Shown here one piece after another: positions 26,101 through 37,318 of a stretch of DNA of 64,000 nucleotides (its first letter is position 1; each line of letters opens with the position of its first letter). The stretch covers positions 1,803,335 through 1,867,334 of the forward strand of contig CM072890.1 of assembly GCA_037013685.1 (NCBI GenBank), given 5' to 3'. The notes below the pieces were generated by a model that saw only the letters and a program-made list of their open reading frames with translations, ran no database searches and was not told where the DNA came from. This DNA comes from Acridotheres tristis. Taxonomy: Eukaryota > Chordata > Aves > Passeriformes > Sturnidae. The position numbers and the translations under genes are program-made.

Positions 26101-29100
26101 TCCGATCTTTCCAACACAGTGCCATGTCTATTATATTCCACAACTTCATTAGCATTAATAAATTCAATCAATACTTCAGTAAATAATGAAAGTCAATCGT
26201 GTTTCTTGTTCACAGCCTCTGAAGGAACTCGGTACTGTACTGGTGACAGACTCACCACTTTAGGAAGGAGCCTTTAAAGTAATTATATGCAGACAAACTG
26301 GACAATTTTATATATATATATATTTATTTTTTAATGAGGCAATTCCTGAGATGGTAAGCCATTTATGAGCCAGAGAATTCTCATGGTAACTTTAGTGTGT
26401 GCTTTGTTTCTTGGGCTGAACTCGGGAGCTCTGTGCCTGCCTGTGCATCCACCAGCACTACTGGAATTACATCTCCTTGCCACAGGGTTGAACTGGGGCT
26501 CATGCTCTCATGGAAAGCTAAACATTGCTAAAATTGAGGCTCCTCACAAGGGGAAGAACACATCCCTGTGCTAAGACATAGATCTTCCACAGTTTATTTA
26601 TCATTAACCAAAAGTGCTTTATAGCACTGCATAGAGGTTGCCATAAAACAACGTTTTAAGGCTCTCTCAACCATATTTCAGCCATAAATGTCCTGTAGAT
26701 ACAGGAAGGAAAACTACCAAGGTTCAATATTATCATCTTTATTACAGATGACCTCACTATTGTGCTCTCCATAAAGAAAAAATATTAAACCATTAAAATA
26801 GTCTGAATCCTAAATTAATACAGGTTTACTATTCATATCTAGATCTAAATGGCCTCACTTGCAGAGTAATTATTTTTCTAAGAAAATTTTGTTGACAGCC
26901 TCATTAACAGTGATCAGACCAGAATAAATGTTACCTCTTCTACTAAAAATGTGACTTCCCTGGCAGAGTATCCCATATATTAGAACACATCCATCAGTGA
27001 TTCCGTTCTCAGTGAAGTTTTATAATGAATGCCACATTAAAATCCAAGACACAAATTAATGAAAATTCAGTCATTGCACTATGTGTTACCAAACCTAAAC
27101 AGCTGAAACAGCCATCCTGTTCAATCCAGAGATTTCTATTCCCCTTTTACACTACTTCTCACTAGTCCTATTTGTCACTATGGTTCCATAACACAAAAAT
27201 ATTATTACAAGCTGTACTATTGCAGCTCGTAACGATTCTTATAAAAATCCAAAGGAGACAGTAGAAAAAATAACATTACTTATTGTTTCATTATTTTTTT
27301 AGAATGAGATGCATATGTTTGATGCCTAAATGTGTTTCTGCTAAACTCATAGCTCTGTACATCCTGAATCTGAAAAACCCCAAGGCAATTTCTAATGCCC
27401 TGTAGCAGAGTATGGCAATATCAACAGTTCTCATTTCTGAGACTATTCTACTGCATTATTCTACTAGAACTTCACAGAATCTGATCAACTTACTGCAGTA
27501 AGTCTCAGATAAACAGCACATGATTGATGAAGATGGTCAGTTTTACTTGAACACAGCAAATTTACATCAAACTTGCTTTCTTACGTTGGAAAAATTCTGT
27601 CTGCAAAAGCCGTATTTCACAAGGCATTGTTGCTCTGAATATGTTTTCCCATCATAGAGTGCCTTAGAAAGAATTCCCTCATATTTTCTGTGGAAAGCTC
27701 ATTTTGGCCTGTTTAGATAATAACGATAGCAGCAAATTAGAGAAAAAAATTCTGGTTGGGGGCTTTTCTTTTAAAACTGTTAAAACATCTTCTTACCCAT
27801 TTAATTCTAATTTTTTTTTTGTTTCTTCTTTTAGTCCTCTGGAAGGTACACACAGAATTTCCTCCTCTAGCTTTAGCACTGCTCTGCAGACAGCGACACA
27901 TCTCTGTTTATCTTGGCAATCAGCTTGCAGGAATTTGCCTAAAAAAGCCACAACAACTCCAGGTCTCGCTGCTGTAACAGGCCCCAGGTCATTATTTCCT
28001 CTTCTTTTGGCTGTTACTTTTTCTCAGGTGGGTAATATTAAAATCAATCACAGAAAGTTTCATTCTCGGGCATGGAAGAGGGCTTAGAGAGATATGCAAG
28101 CTCTGGCGACAGAACATTCTTATTTTTCACCTTGGCACAGCTTTTGTACCTTGTGCTCAGCACAGTTCAATGGTACCTGACGAAACTAATGCCAGTTTTC
28201 ATCCAGCACCAGCTCGTGATGTTAAATAAGAAACTCTGTGTGTGAACGTGCTTTTAAGCACTACAGTGCACCAAAGAATGAGCTGTTTTCAGCTAACATT
28301 GAGCCACTAATGATTTTAATGAGAGTGCCTTCTGGATTCATATTTTTTTCATAAAATACATCACACTAAAACAAAATCAATGAGAAACATTAATTAGGGC
28401 CTTTTTAGACGCCTTCTGTGGTGTTGTTTTTCTTTTGAGAAGCACCAGATGAAGAATGCTGTGCTTTATTTAAGCTAAGTTGTTTGACATTTAGATGAGA
28501 GAAAAAAGAGAAAAATACTAACAAACACAGGAACAATTTCTGACAGCTCTTTGTCATGCAAGAGAGAAAAAAGGGGACCGACTGTGAGATACTACTTTGA
28601 AGCCCTGGAAATTTGTAATGAAAAATTTAAGATACAAGAGAGGAAGAAAGATGAGCTATTCATTTGGTTCTGCATATATTAACACTTGTAATTCAAACTA
28701 AAGGTTTGCTATGTGTTTTCATAATTTTGACTCTAATAAATATCTTGGAGAATTGCTTTGATATTCTAAGATCATGCGTGTAGCTTGCATCCATTAAGAA
28801 AAATGGGGAACAATCATCATCAGCCCTCTTGGCGCTAATGAGAAGGTCATTGCTCTTTAATTATCACAGACATGAAACTGAAATATTTCAAAGGCTTTGT
28901 GGGATGCAGAGGCTGTGGGCAAAGCCGTGGATGTGTTTATAAGTCTGTCTGTCCCAGAGCAAGCAGAGTGGAAGGAGCATCTTCCACTCTGAAGCCTTTC
29001 TGATTTGGTGGGTATTAGATCTCCAAGTTTGTAGCATGTTTCTTGCACATCAGATTCATCTGGGAAATTTAGCCCAGCTATTAGCGAGGGCTGAGTAGGA

Positions 29101-31007
29101 GGGAGGAGGGCAGGGAGAGGCGGAGAAAAAGGGGTAGAGATGTGAGAATAGCAAAATGTTCCTCATCAGGAGGTATTGTGAAATAAGTACTAGTGTGTTG
29201 TGTGACCTTATTTCCCACAGTAGGGGTGTTATGAAGAAATACAAGCGGTGAGGTGTTGCAGGAAAATATTGGCAAATTAAAATTTTGTGTCTGGCATTGG
29301 TTGTGGACTCACTCGTTATTTCCAGCCTTGCAGAGGAAGTGACTACAAGGGGAACAGATAGAGCTGAGGCAAACCAGGAGCTGAAATAAAAAAAATAAAA
29401 AAAAAAATAAAAAAATTTTGAAAAAGGCATTTTTCCCTGTTGGCTGTGAATTACTCAAAACAATTTCCTCCTACTCTGATACGGAACTAAAATAAATCAT
29501 TCCCTCACGCCTAATGTTTTTACACCAAACATGTTCTATTGATCCATTAGCTAAAATGTGGAATATTTCTGGACTAAATAGACCATTTTAACTTCAGTAA
29601 AAGGTGAGCAAACTTGTCTTTCATGGGAGTGAAATACTGAAGAGTAAAAAGGGAAATTTTCTCTCTGTGAGGGAGAGAGGAAACAGGAAGATCCAATTTT
29701 GCATACAATTTTTCTTTTTTTTTTTTATACAATTTGGAATGCTCCTGCTGAACAGCTATCTTCTCTCTTTTTGCTCAGTTTTCACCTTTGGGAGCAGTCA
29801 CATTCCCAAAGGCACTGTTGAAATATGTGTGGGAAGGGGAGGGATGGGAAGAGAAAGCATTCGAAACACCAGCAATCAAAAATTGGTCTGCTCTGGATGC
29901 TTTGTTTTAATAAAGAGTTATGGCAAAAATGCAAATTTAGCTTCTAAATCAAAAATTCACCAATATTTCTCATAATTAAGAGAGCTTCCATTCGCCAGCT
30001 TTGGAAGACTGATACTGAATTTACAATACAAACTGACTTAACAGAGTTTGGATCTCTAAATATTCATTGCTGGAATCTGATGTGAACATTTCAACAGAGC
30101 AATACAGCAGCAAATCTGCCAGATGAAAAGTTTGCCTTCCTGCAGCAACCTTCATCTGGAAAGGCAGCTTAGGTGGAATTACATTAGGCAAGGAGGAAAT
30201 GATTTCCCAAATTATTTCCGATACAGATTCCAGCTAATTCTCTTCATAGATTTTCACCTTTCTGAGGAAATACAAATACCTTTTCCTCCAGCTGCCTGAT
30301 GTCAGGCCAGAAAAAAAAACTTCTGGGGAATTTCAGTGAAATTCCAAGAGGAAAAAACATCACCCTATTTTAAAAGTCTTTTATAATACTTGACATGCAG
30401 AAAGCAAGAGAGAAGCTCAAGTCCAAAAGGACCATGTGCTAAGCCAGTACAGAGTGGCAGCTATTCAAATCTGATCTGTTCATCTCCTAATCCAAACAAA
30501 ACCACCAAAAACTGGTTAATACCCTGAAAGCAGGTAAAGTGCCCTAATCCCCAAAGGAGGCAAGTCACCAAGTAAGTGATTCTGACTAGAAAAGTAAGAT
30601 TGCCCCATTAAAAACCAATGTAAACATTTTCCTAGGACCTTTCCCTTGAGATCTACGTACATAACTCTGTAAAAAAAGATCAGAGTGCCTTTTTCAAAGG
30701 AGGACTTGAGTAATCATTTCCAGAGTCACTGAAGTGACTTGATGTGGTTGAAGCCGAGGCACAGCTGATGTCTGAGCTGAGATATTCATCTGAACGCCCA
30801 GATCAGGAAATGTTTCCTGACCTTTCTGCTTCCCTCCCTGCTAAGAACCTGCTTCCCGCAGTAATTTGTTGCAGCAGGCAGCTGGTGAGCAGAGTGCACC
30901 TCCCACAAGCACTTTGGATGCAGCCGAGGTTCCCCTCTGAGCAGATTTCAGTGCAGCAGGAAAATGGAGTTCAACAGAAGCTGTGTTGACAGTGCCAGCT
31001 CAGTGCC

Positions 31008-31617
31008 TGTATTGGTTTGAAAGTAAAACCAGTGCGAGACTCCAAGTCAGTAATACAATTTAATAGAAGAGAAAAAATAAAATACATGCAATAATATAAA
31101 AGAAACAACCACCAACACAGTCAGAAATACAACCTGACACCCTGTCAGTCAGGGTGTTGGTGGCAGTCCGTATAAATGGTGGCTGCAGTCCTCCTGGATG
31201 ACAGATGTGGTTCCGTTGAAGCAGTGCTGTAGAAGGTGCAGTTTTCCTCCGAAGATCCAGCGATGATGTGGAAATGATCCGACTTTCCTCTGGGATCCAG
31301 TGGAAAGGTCTGCCCTCGTGTCCCAAACCCCAGTTTTTTATCTCGGTAGGAAAGGCTTGGCTCCTGCCCCTGGCTGGGGCATCTCCCAATGGGATGATGG
31401 AATCTTATCAGTCACACAATAGGAATTAATGGCCCATTAACAGAATATATCTCCCGGAGGAAGGATGGGTTGTGAATAGATAACGATGATCATCCCCCGA
31501 TCTTATCAGATGGCACATCAGCAGAGGATATCTCCCACAGAGATAAGGATCACCACCCCTCCCACATTTGAACAGATGGTGATAGAATACACAAATGTTG
31601 CATTGTATCCCAGGACA
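31008..31617 (-). mobile_element. Solo LTR of an avian ERV (ERVL-like), with 5-bp target duplications
   Basis: Read on the minus strand, this 610-bp unit starts TGTCCTGGGATACA and ends CTTTCAAACCAATACA, the TG...CA ends of an LTR. Near its 3' end is an ATTAAA poly(A) signal (31059-31064), followed by a segment resembling the GGAGTCTC-CACTGGTTTT tail of common avian LTRs. Flanks are GTGCC (31003-31007) and GTACC (31618-31622), a 5-bp duplication with one transition, as expected for ERVL. U3 contains three copies of GGGAGAT (plus-strand positions 31381, 31449 and 31530) and a 15-bp palindrome (31426-31440). No internal retroviral sequence adjoins it, so it is a recombined solo LTR. ERVL assignment rests on memory and on the 5-bp duplication. 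Confidence 0.75.
31059..31064 (-). promoter_or_regulatory. ATTAAA poly(A) signal of the solo LTR
   Basis: ATTAAA on the minus strand about 50 bases before the LTR 3' edge, the normal place for an R/U5 poly(A) signal. Confidence 0.6.
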
Positions 31618-34568
31618 GTACCACAGCTGGGGCTGATCTGGGGCTGCTGTGACCCCTTCAGCAGCCTGCAGGGACCAGGGATTTCTCTTTTCCCCACTGG
31701 CAGCACACCTCCAGTCCAAGAGGAGCACAGAGCCTGTGGTATCTCATCAGAGAGCTGGTGCTCCCATGACCGGGATTTACAAATCTCTTAATTCTCACCT
31801 GTTCTTCTAACTGGGCCGTTTTAAAAAGAACCAGAGGAAAAACACTGGGTAAAATCTGCAGTGTTATGTCAGAAAAGAGCCTGACCCTCTCTCTATAGGA
31901 GTACTGGCTGTGAGAGGTACTCAAAGGAGATCACTTCCTAATGATCTTGTTCATGAGGAAAGAGGAACATGAGCTGGATTTCAGGATTCCATGTGAGAAA
32001 TCTAGGTGGGCAGAAATACCGTGTGGGGCTTTACTTGTTCTCTCCAACTCTATGAAGAGCATGGGGAAACCTGCAAGTGTGCTCAGGGAAGGCAAGAGAT
32101 TGGAATCTTCTAAATGTATTAGAAATAGAAATAGAAAAAGAAATGGAATGGAATAGAAAAGAAATAGAAAAAAAATTCTAGAATTATGTAAAAACGTCAA
32201 AAATTAATACTTTAGCTGTTGTAATCCTTGGACTCTCTCTTTTGCACAGGCTGAGGGAGAGTGGCAGCATGCAGGTTCAAGCTGCTATCACAGAACACAT
32301 AAATAGGAAGTGCTCACACCTGGATAGAGCCAATTTTCATCTGTAAATCAAGCAGCACAAAAAGCACCAGGGAGCAAGTTTCCTGTTTCAAAGCATTATG
32401 CTGTTAGAAATATTTAGCATCTTTCAAACACTTCTCTCATTTACAGTATTTTTTTATCCTCAAAACACAAAGCAAAGGCGTAACTTCTCATAACTACGTT
32501 TTGTTTACATATTGCTCCAGCTTTATACAGCTCAGTATTCAGAAATATAGCTACAGAAGTATCAATTATTTTATTCAAATAATTCTTAATCAAACTGCTT
32601 TCTTTCTTTATTTTGACTTTATCTCTGGCATCTTACATCCTTTGCCAAATTTTTGGGGTTTTTTTTGTCTTGATCATTAAGGTATAAAGTAAATTGAATT
32701 AGCCCTAAAACTGTTCCTTGTGGCATTTTCTTTTTTTACCTACCTCCTTTTACCCTGAAGTGATTTACTTCACAATTACTTTTTTGCCTTTGGTATCAAT
32801 GCACTTTAAAAAGAAAAAAAAAAAAGAAAGTCATCAGTTCACACAGTAGATCCCTTCACAATATTTACAAAACTTGCATATAATTAGAAAAGCCCTTTGT
32901 GCAGCACTGTATCAAAACAGAGAAGGGAAATGAAAACAGAAGAATGCTAACAACATTACAGGATGAAAGATTCTACAGCGATTTTTAACAGGGAAGCTGC
33001 ATGAGCTTCTGACAGCCAGCGGGGGGGAATTTGTTATTATTTCAATCTCTTAACAATGGAAATGCCACACACTGAACAAACGGCTTCCTACTCAAGTTTT
33101 CTATGGCCTTAAAGCACCTCTCTCCTTCTCCCACTTACTACCAGCCCTTCTTTTTCTTCTTCACCCCGGTATCACACACAACCCTGAAAGCAGCACCTAC
33201 CATGGAAAAGAACTCTTCACCTCCTAAGCATTTGCCCTTTTTTTTTTGTTTTTGGTGGAATCCCCATTTCATTGTTCCAAAGAGCACAGAGGATGAAAGT
33301 GAGAGGTGGCTGCTCAGTTCCTCCCCTCTGCTCTCACTAGAGCCAGGTATCCTGGCAGAGACATTCCTGGGAGGCACGGCGTGCTTCTAGAACTGAGCTC
33401 GCAGGAGAGGGAATCAGACAGAAAAACATCACGGCTACACAGGAACTGAAAGGACCTGGAAGCACACAGAAGTGCACAGAAAAGGTACCGAGCCTTGAAC
33501 AGGGCTCTGATGAAGTGTGTCTGAAAATCCAAGCAGTGAGATCCAGCGTGCCCCCTGGGAATTGCTTTACACACAGAAGGCAGGGGTTGTTCTCTAGTTA
33601 CCCACTCTCAGGGTTAGCTGGTGTCTGAAGTAGACAAACACACTTGTTAAAGAAATTCAGTTCTTACTCTATAGGTATCCTAAAAAAAAAAAAAAAAAAA
33701 ACACCAAAAAACTGCACACACTTATTTAGAAATAGAAACACCATGGAAGTTCATGAAAATAAGACTGCTGGAGCTGTAAGGCAGTGGAAAAGCTGAGCAT
33801 GAGGCAATGAATTCCTAGGCCAGTGGGGGCCTGAGGGGCCAAACCCCAAACTCTGCACCTATTAATTTCATGCCATTGGCTTCAATAGGGCCATGTCCAA
33901 TAATGACGAGTGATACTCCTGGTGAGGTTGTTTTTATGTTGTGTTAATACAGTGTTAAGCCAGTTGTTTAAAACTGCTTTGCAGTAATTAAGTAATGGCA
34001 GTTAATGGTACATGTGTTTATTAGTGAAAAATAGTAAAGGACTGTTGCTTTTCTGTTCTTTATACGTGGCCTTAGGGACTTTACCTTTTGTAGTCCCCAA
34101 AGTCCCCTCTCATTACTGGACTAAACTTGCCAATAAAATAAGGGATAAAGGAGTTTTTTTGTTTGTTTTTTTTCCAGTGGGATGGGAGTTCAGCTGAACC
34201 TGAACATCAGCAGAACGGCAGCTGCTGATTTCTTGGAATGGGAGAGGCAATCCTTCCCGGGAGGGATTTCTGTGCCATTCTCCTCTCTCCTTCTGCAGTT
34301 TCCCTCCTGCTTTGTTCCTCTTCTAGAACAGCAAACAAGGCTGGAGTCAGCTGTGACTTACCAAATGAAATGTCAGAGGTCTGTAACACAAAAAGCACGG
34401 GGCAACACTCCACAAGCGTCCACAAAACCAAAATCCAAATCCGCTTTTAGGCAAAACAGGCCTGATTTTCCACTACCACACATCTCATACGTTTCCTTAA
34501 CAGCAATGTGAGGTTGGCAACACAAAAAACTCTACAGTCACCGATCTGGTATTTGCTCACTCGACAGA
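31618..34568. other. Noncoding DNA with simple repeats
   Basis: Holds an imperfect GAAATA-type purine run (about 32118-32172) and an A20 tract (33682-33701). No gene recognised. Confidence 0.55.
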
Positions 34569-34654
34569 GAAAATATGGGGAATCTGCCTGCAAACCCAAA
34601 AATATGGGGAATCTGCCTGAAACCCAAAAATATGGGGAATCTGCCTGAAACCCC
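34569..34654. repeat. Minisatellite, 28/29-bp unit, 3 copies
   Basis: The unit AATATGGGGAATCTGCCTG followed by AAACCC and a short A stretch occurs three times, with the core starting at 34572, 34601 and 34629. The first unit is one base longer (CAAACCC). The copies are otherwise nearly identical, which suggests recent expansion. Confidence 0.92.
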
Positions 34655-37019
34655 AGCTGAATGGAGTGATGGCTGTTCAAAGCACCTCTTATGACAAGTG
34701 CATCATAAAAAACAGGAACCACAACTTATGCCCCAGAAAGGAAAACTATAGAGATTGCTGTGAAACGCTCAAGGACCTGCGAATCAAATGGCTCAATTTT
34801 TCACTTCAGAAGGAAGTTCACTTTTCTTTTTTTCCAATTTTTTTCCAACTACTACTAAGCAATATAGACTTCTGTCCCAGGTATAACTCAGATAACACGA
34901 TCCATACAATTATCAAATGCCAAAAGGAACGTTCCTCAAACTTACAAATATATTCCACATCATCTTTCAGTTTGCATAAAAATATCTTCTATCACTCCAG
35001 CTTTGACATGTCTTGCCACAAGGAGAACTTCAGCAATCTTGGAATAAAAGTGTGTCAAAGATGAGATTTGCCTAAAGGCAGCCTTTTCAGCAAGCTGAGT
35101 AACATGTCATTGTCACAAGATACTGAGATGATTTTTCTGGCCAAGACTAGTTTTCAGCAAATCATTGTCCCATAATACCAAGGCACCAGTAATTTTAAGG
35201 GATACGTTTTAGCTGAAAATGCTGCAAGTAAGTAAATCCTGTGTGTGTCTGACTTTAAAAATTCAGGAGGAAATAGTCTTGAAGATTCTTGTTAAACTGT
35301 TTTCTTTCTTCTCAACTCCTTATTTGAAGCATATTTTTAATTATGCATCATTGCCCACACATAAATTCATTTATGTATATTAATTTTTGCTCCACTTAGC
35401 AGAGTGGTCACTTAATTAAATGTCTTCAGTTGTTTTAATGAAAAGAGAAAAAAAAAAGGATTTAACAGAATGTGTAACACTGTACATTTAAACATACTAT
35501 TTGTTGCCTTTATTTCAGACCATTTGTAACACTGATACTAGGACATTTGTGGAACAGATATTAAAAAGTAATATACTTTTCTAAAGCCCCCAGACTGTTT
35601 AGCAGATTTTTAAATTGAAATCAAAATTATACAGATTTTTCATTCTGATAATTTTACCAATTCACTAATTCTTTAATCTTTACAGGTCATTGAACAGCTT
35701 CACATTAATGAGATGTAGTTAAGAACAAATTTTACAGTTTTTTCTCTCTTTTTTTTTTTGAAAAATGTTGCATATCGTTTGCAAATTAGAAAGAACTTGT
35801 TCCATTTATGGTACATTTATTTAAAATAATCGAATGCATGAGAGCCAGCTGAACACTGTGTGCAATGATGCTTTAAAACAAATTACCATTTATTTATAAG
35901 GAAGAAATAGACTTTTAAAAAGCTCACAGACCGCATTTCATTATTAATGGTGCTCCCCGTGCAAAACTGATTTCTTTCAATAAGATACAGAAACAGGAGA
36001 AAACTCAAAGAAAAGCCAGGAAAGAAAGCTTTGGGGACATGCACACTTCACACATTCGAAATTTCTAAAACATGGCCAAAAATTGATGGCACCTGAGGGG
36101 CACGCTTGAGGAATTTCAGAGGCAACTTCTCTGCAGCTGCCAGACAGTCTCAACACAGCAGATAATGCATTTAGGAAGTCAGATTAGTCCTTATCAGCAT
36201 GCAAAAAAAAAAAATTAAAAAAAAATTCACTTTCTTCCAGCGAGCCCAATGCATTCAAGAAACACTCCTAACATCAGATGCCTGAAAGGATCAATATTTC
36301 AAAATTATTGTAGACTGTAATTTCATGCTGCGGAAACAGTGTAAGGTAATTACTTCAGCTCAAGTATGTTAAATTACTATTATTGTCTTCTCAATTGAAT
36401 AGACTCTTTATCTTTTTAAACAGCAAGTTAACCACTGTGGGTTTCTGGGCCAGGTTTGATGCACAGACACGTGCACAGCACTCATGAAAGTCAGCACTCA
36501 GTGCTGGCTGAGAGGTCCATTGTTATTCACTCCAGAAAAATCAACTTCCTGAAGATTAAAGCCACATGTCTTAGCTGAATATCCTCAATGCTGTTCAACT
36601 GTTCACTAGGCTTGCTCTTAAAAGCCTGGAAATTGTGCATTTGACTCCCTCTGGAAGTCGAATGAAAAGCTTTTCAGACTGTTCATAAACAACTATTTCA
36701 TTGCAGAAGATCAGCAACCAGAAAAAAATAAAAAAAAAGGTATTTTGTGGGGTAGGTAGCAAGGTTCATCTTCTTTTTTAAAAGAAGAGTAGTTGAAAAC
36801 TTTAATTTCATAATTCTCTATTATAATATCAGCTTGTTCATCCACTTGCACTTTAGTTCCCTCTTTTATGTCTTATGAGCTAGAATCTGACCTGTGGATC
36901 CACGGCTCAAAATAAAGCAGTACCACAATTTCTTACTCAATTTTAACATAGTACAGATGGAACCCCCCCAAAAAACAATAAATAAAAAAAGTCTGTTAAA
37001 TCAGTTTTTGAAAGAGCTC
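34655..37019. other. Noncoding DNA, part possibly conserved
   Basis: A 132-codon ORF (34666-35064, plus) has no recognisable domain. The segment at about 35290-35440 is dense in TAATTA, ATTTAT and ATGCAT words of the kind found in developmental enhancers. I see no gene. Confidence 0.45.
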
Positions 37020-37075
37020 CTATAATACTTTAGTTTCAAAAACATATGAACTGTTTGACAATAATAAGTATGCAC

Positions 37076-37318
37076 CTGATAATTCCAGAAATCTTTTTTT
37101 ATATGTGGCGATGACACACATAAAGCCTAGAACCAGTGCTACTAATGAGATTGCTGTTAACAGGCAGCAATAGCAATGCCTGACTGCAAATTCCTGTCTG
37201 GCCAGTGATCTGACAACAATTCCAAACGACTCATTAGTGATCTTCACTTCAGGAGGTGCTTTGTAAAAACCTGAGCTAATTCCTTTTCCTTTCATTGAAA
37301 CAGCTCTTTGCATGAGTC
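37076..37318 (-). CDS. Candidate coding exon with one membrane helix, gene unknown
   Basis: On the minus strand an open frame is bounded by a plausible acceptor (TTTTCGCATTTCAG, AG at 37320-37319) and a weaker donor (CAG|GTGCAT, GT at 37075-37074). This gives an exon of 243 bp, an exact multiple of three, phase 1 at both ends. The frame encodes about 80 residues: a basic stretch, a hydrophilic segment (KAPPEVKITNESF, with a possible N-glycosylation site NES), then a hydrophobic helix of about 22 residues (near LLTAISLVALVLGFMCVIA) followed by TYKKR, as in a single-pass membrane protein with its basic side inside. If unspliced, the frame runs from 37313 to 37020 (97 codons). I cannot name a family. 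A chance ORF remains quite possible because the donor is weak and no neighbouring exon is seen. Confidence 0.3.

Larger units (their letters stand above)
18031..31007. other. Long AT-rich noncoding stretch
   Basis: No host gene recognised in about 13 kb. Minor structures are a two-copy 20-bp duplication (21219-21260), TA-rich runs (21791-21812 and 26309-26323), an A16 tract (22270-22285), a 22-bp palindrome (23132-23153) and an A/T-only stretch (about 29386-29418). The 162-codon plus-strand ORF at 18967-19455 lacks recognisable domains. Segments near 19570-19950 and 28180-28330 look, by eye, like conserved noncoding elements, which needs alignment to test. Confidence 0.5.
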
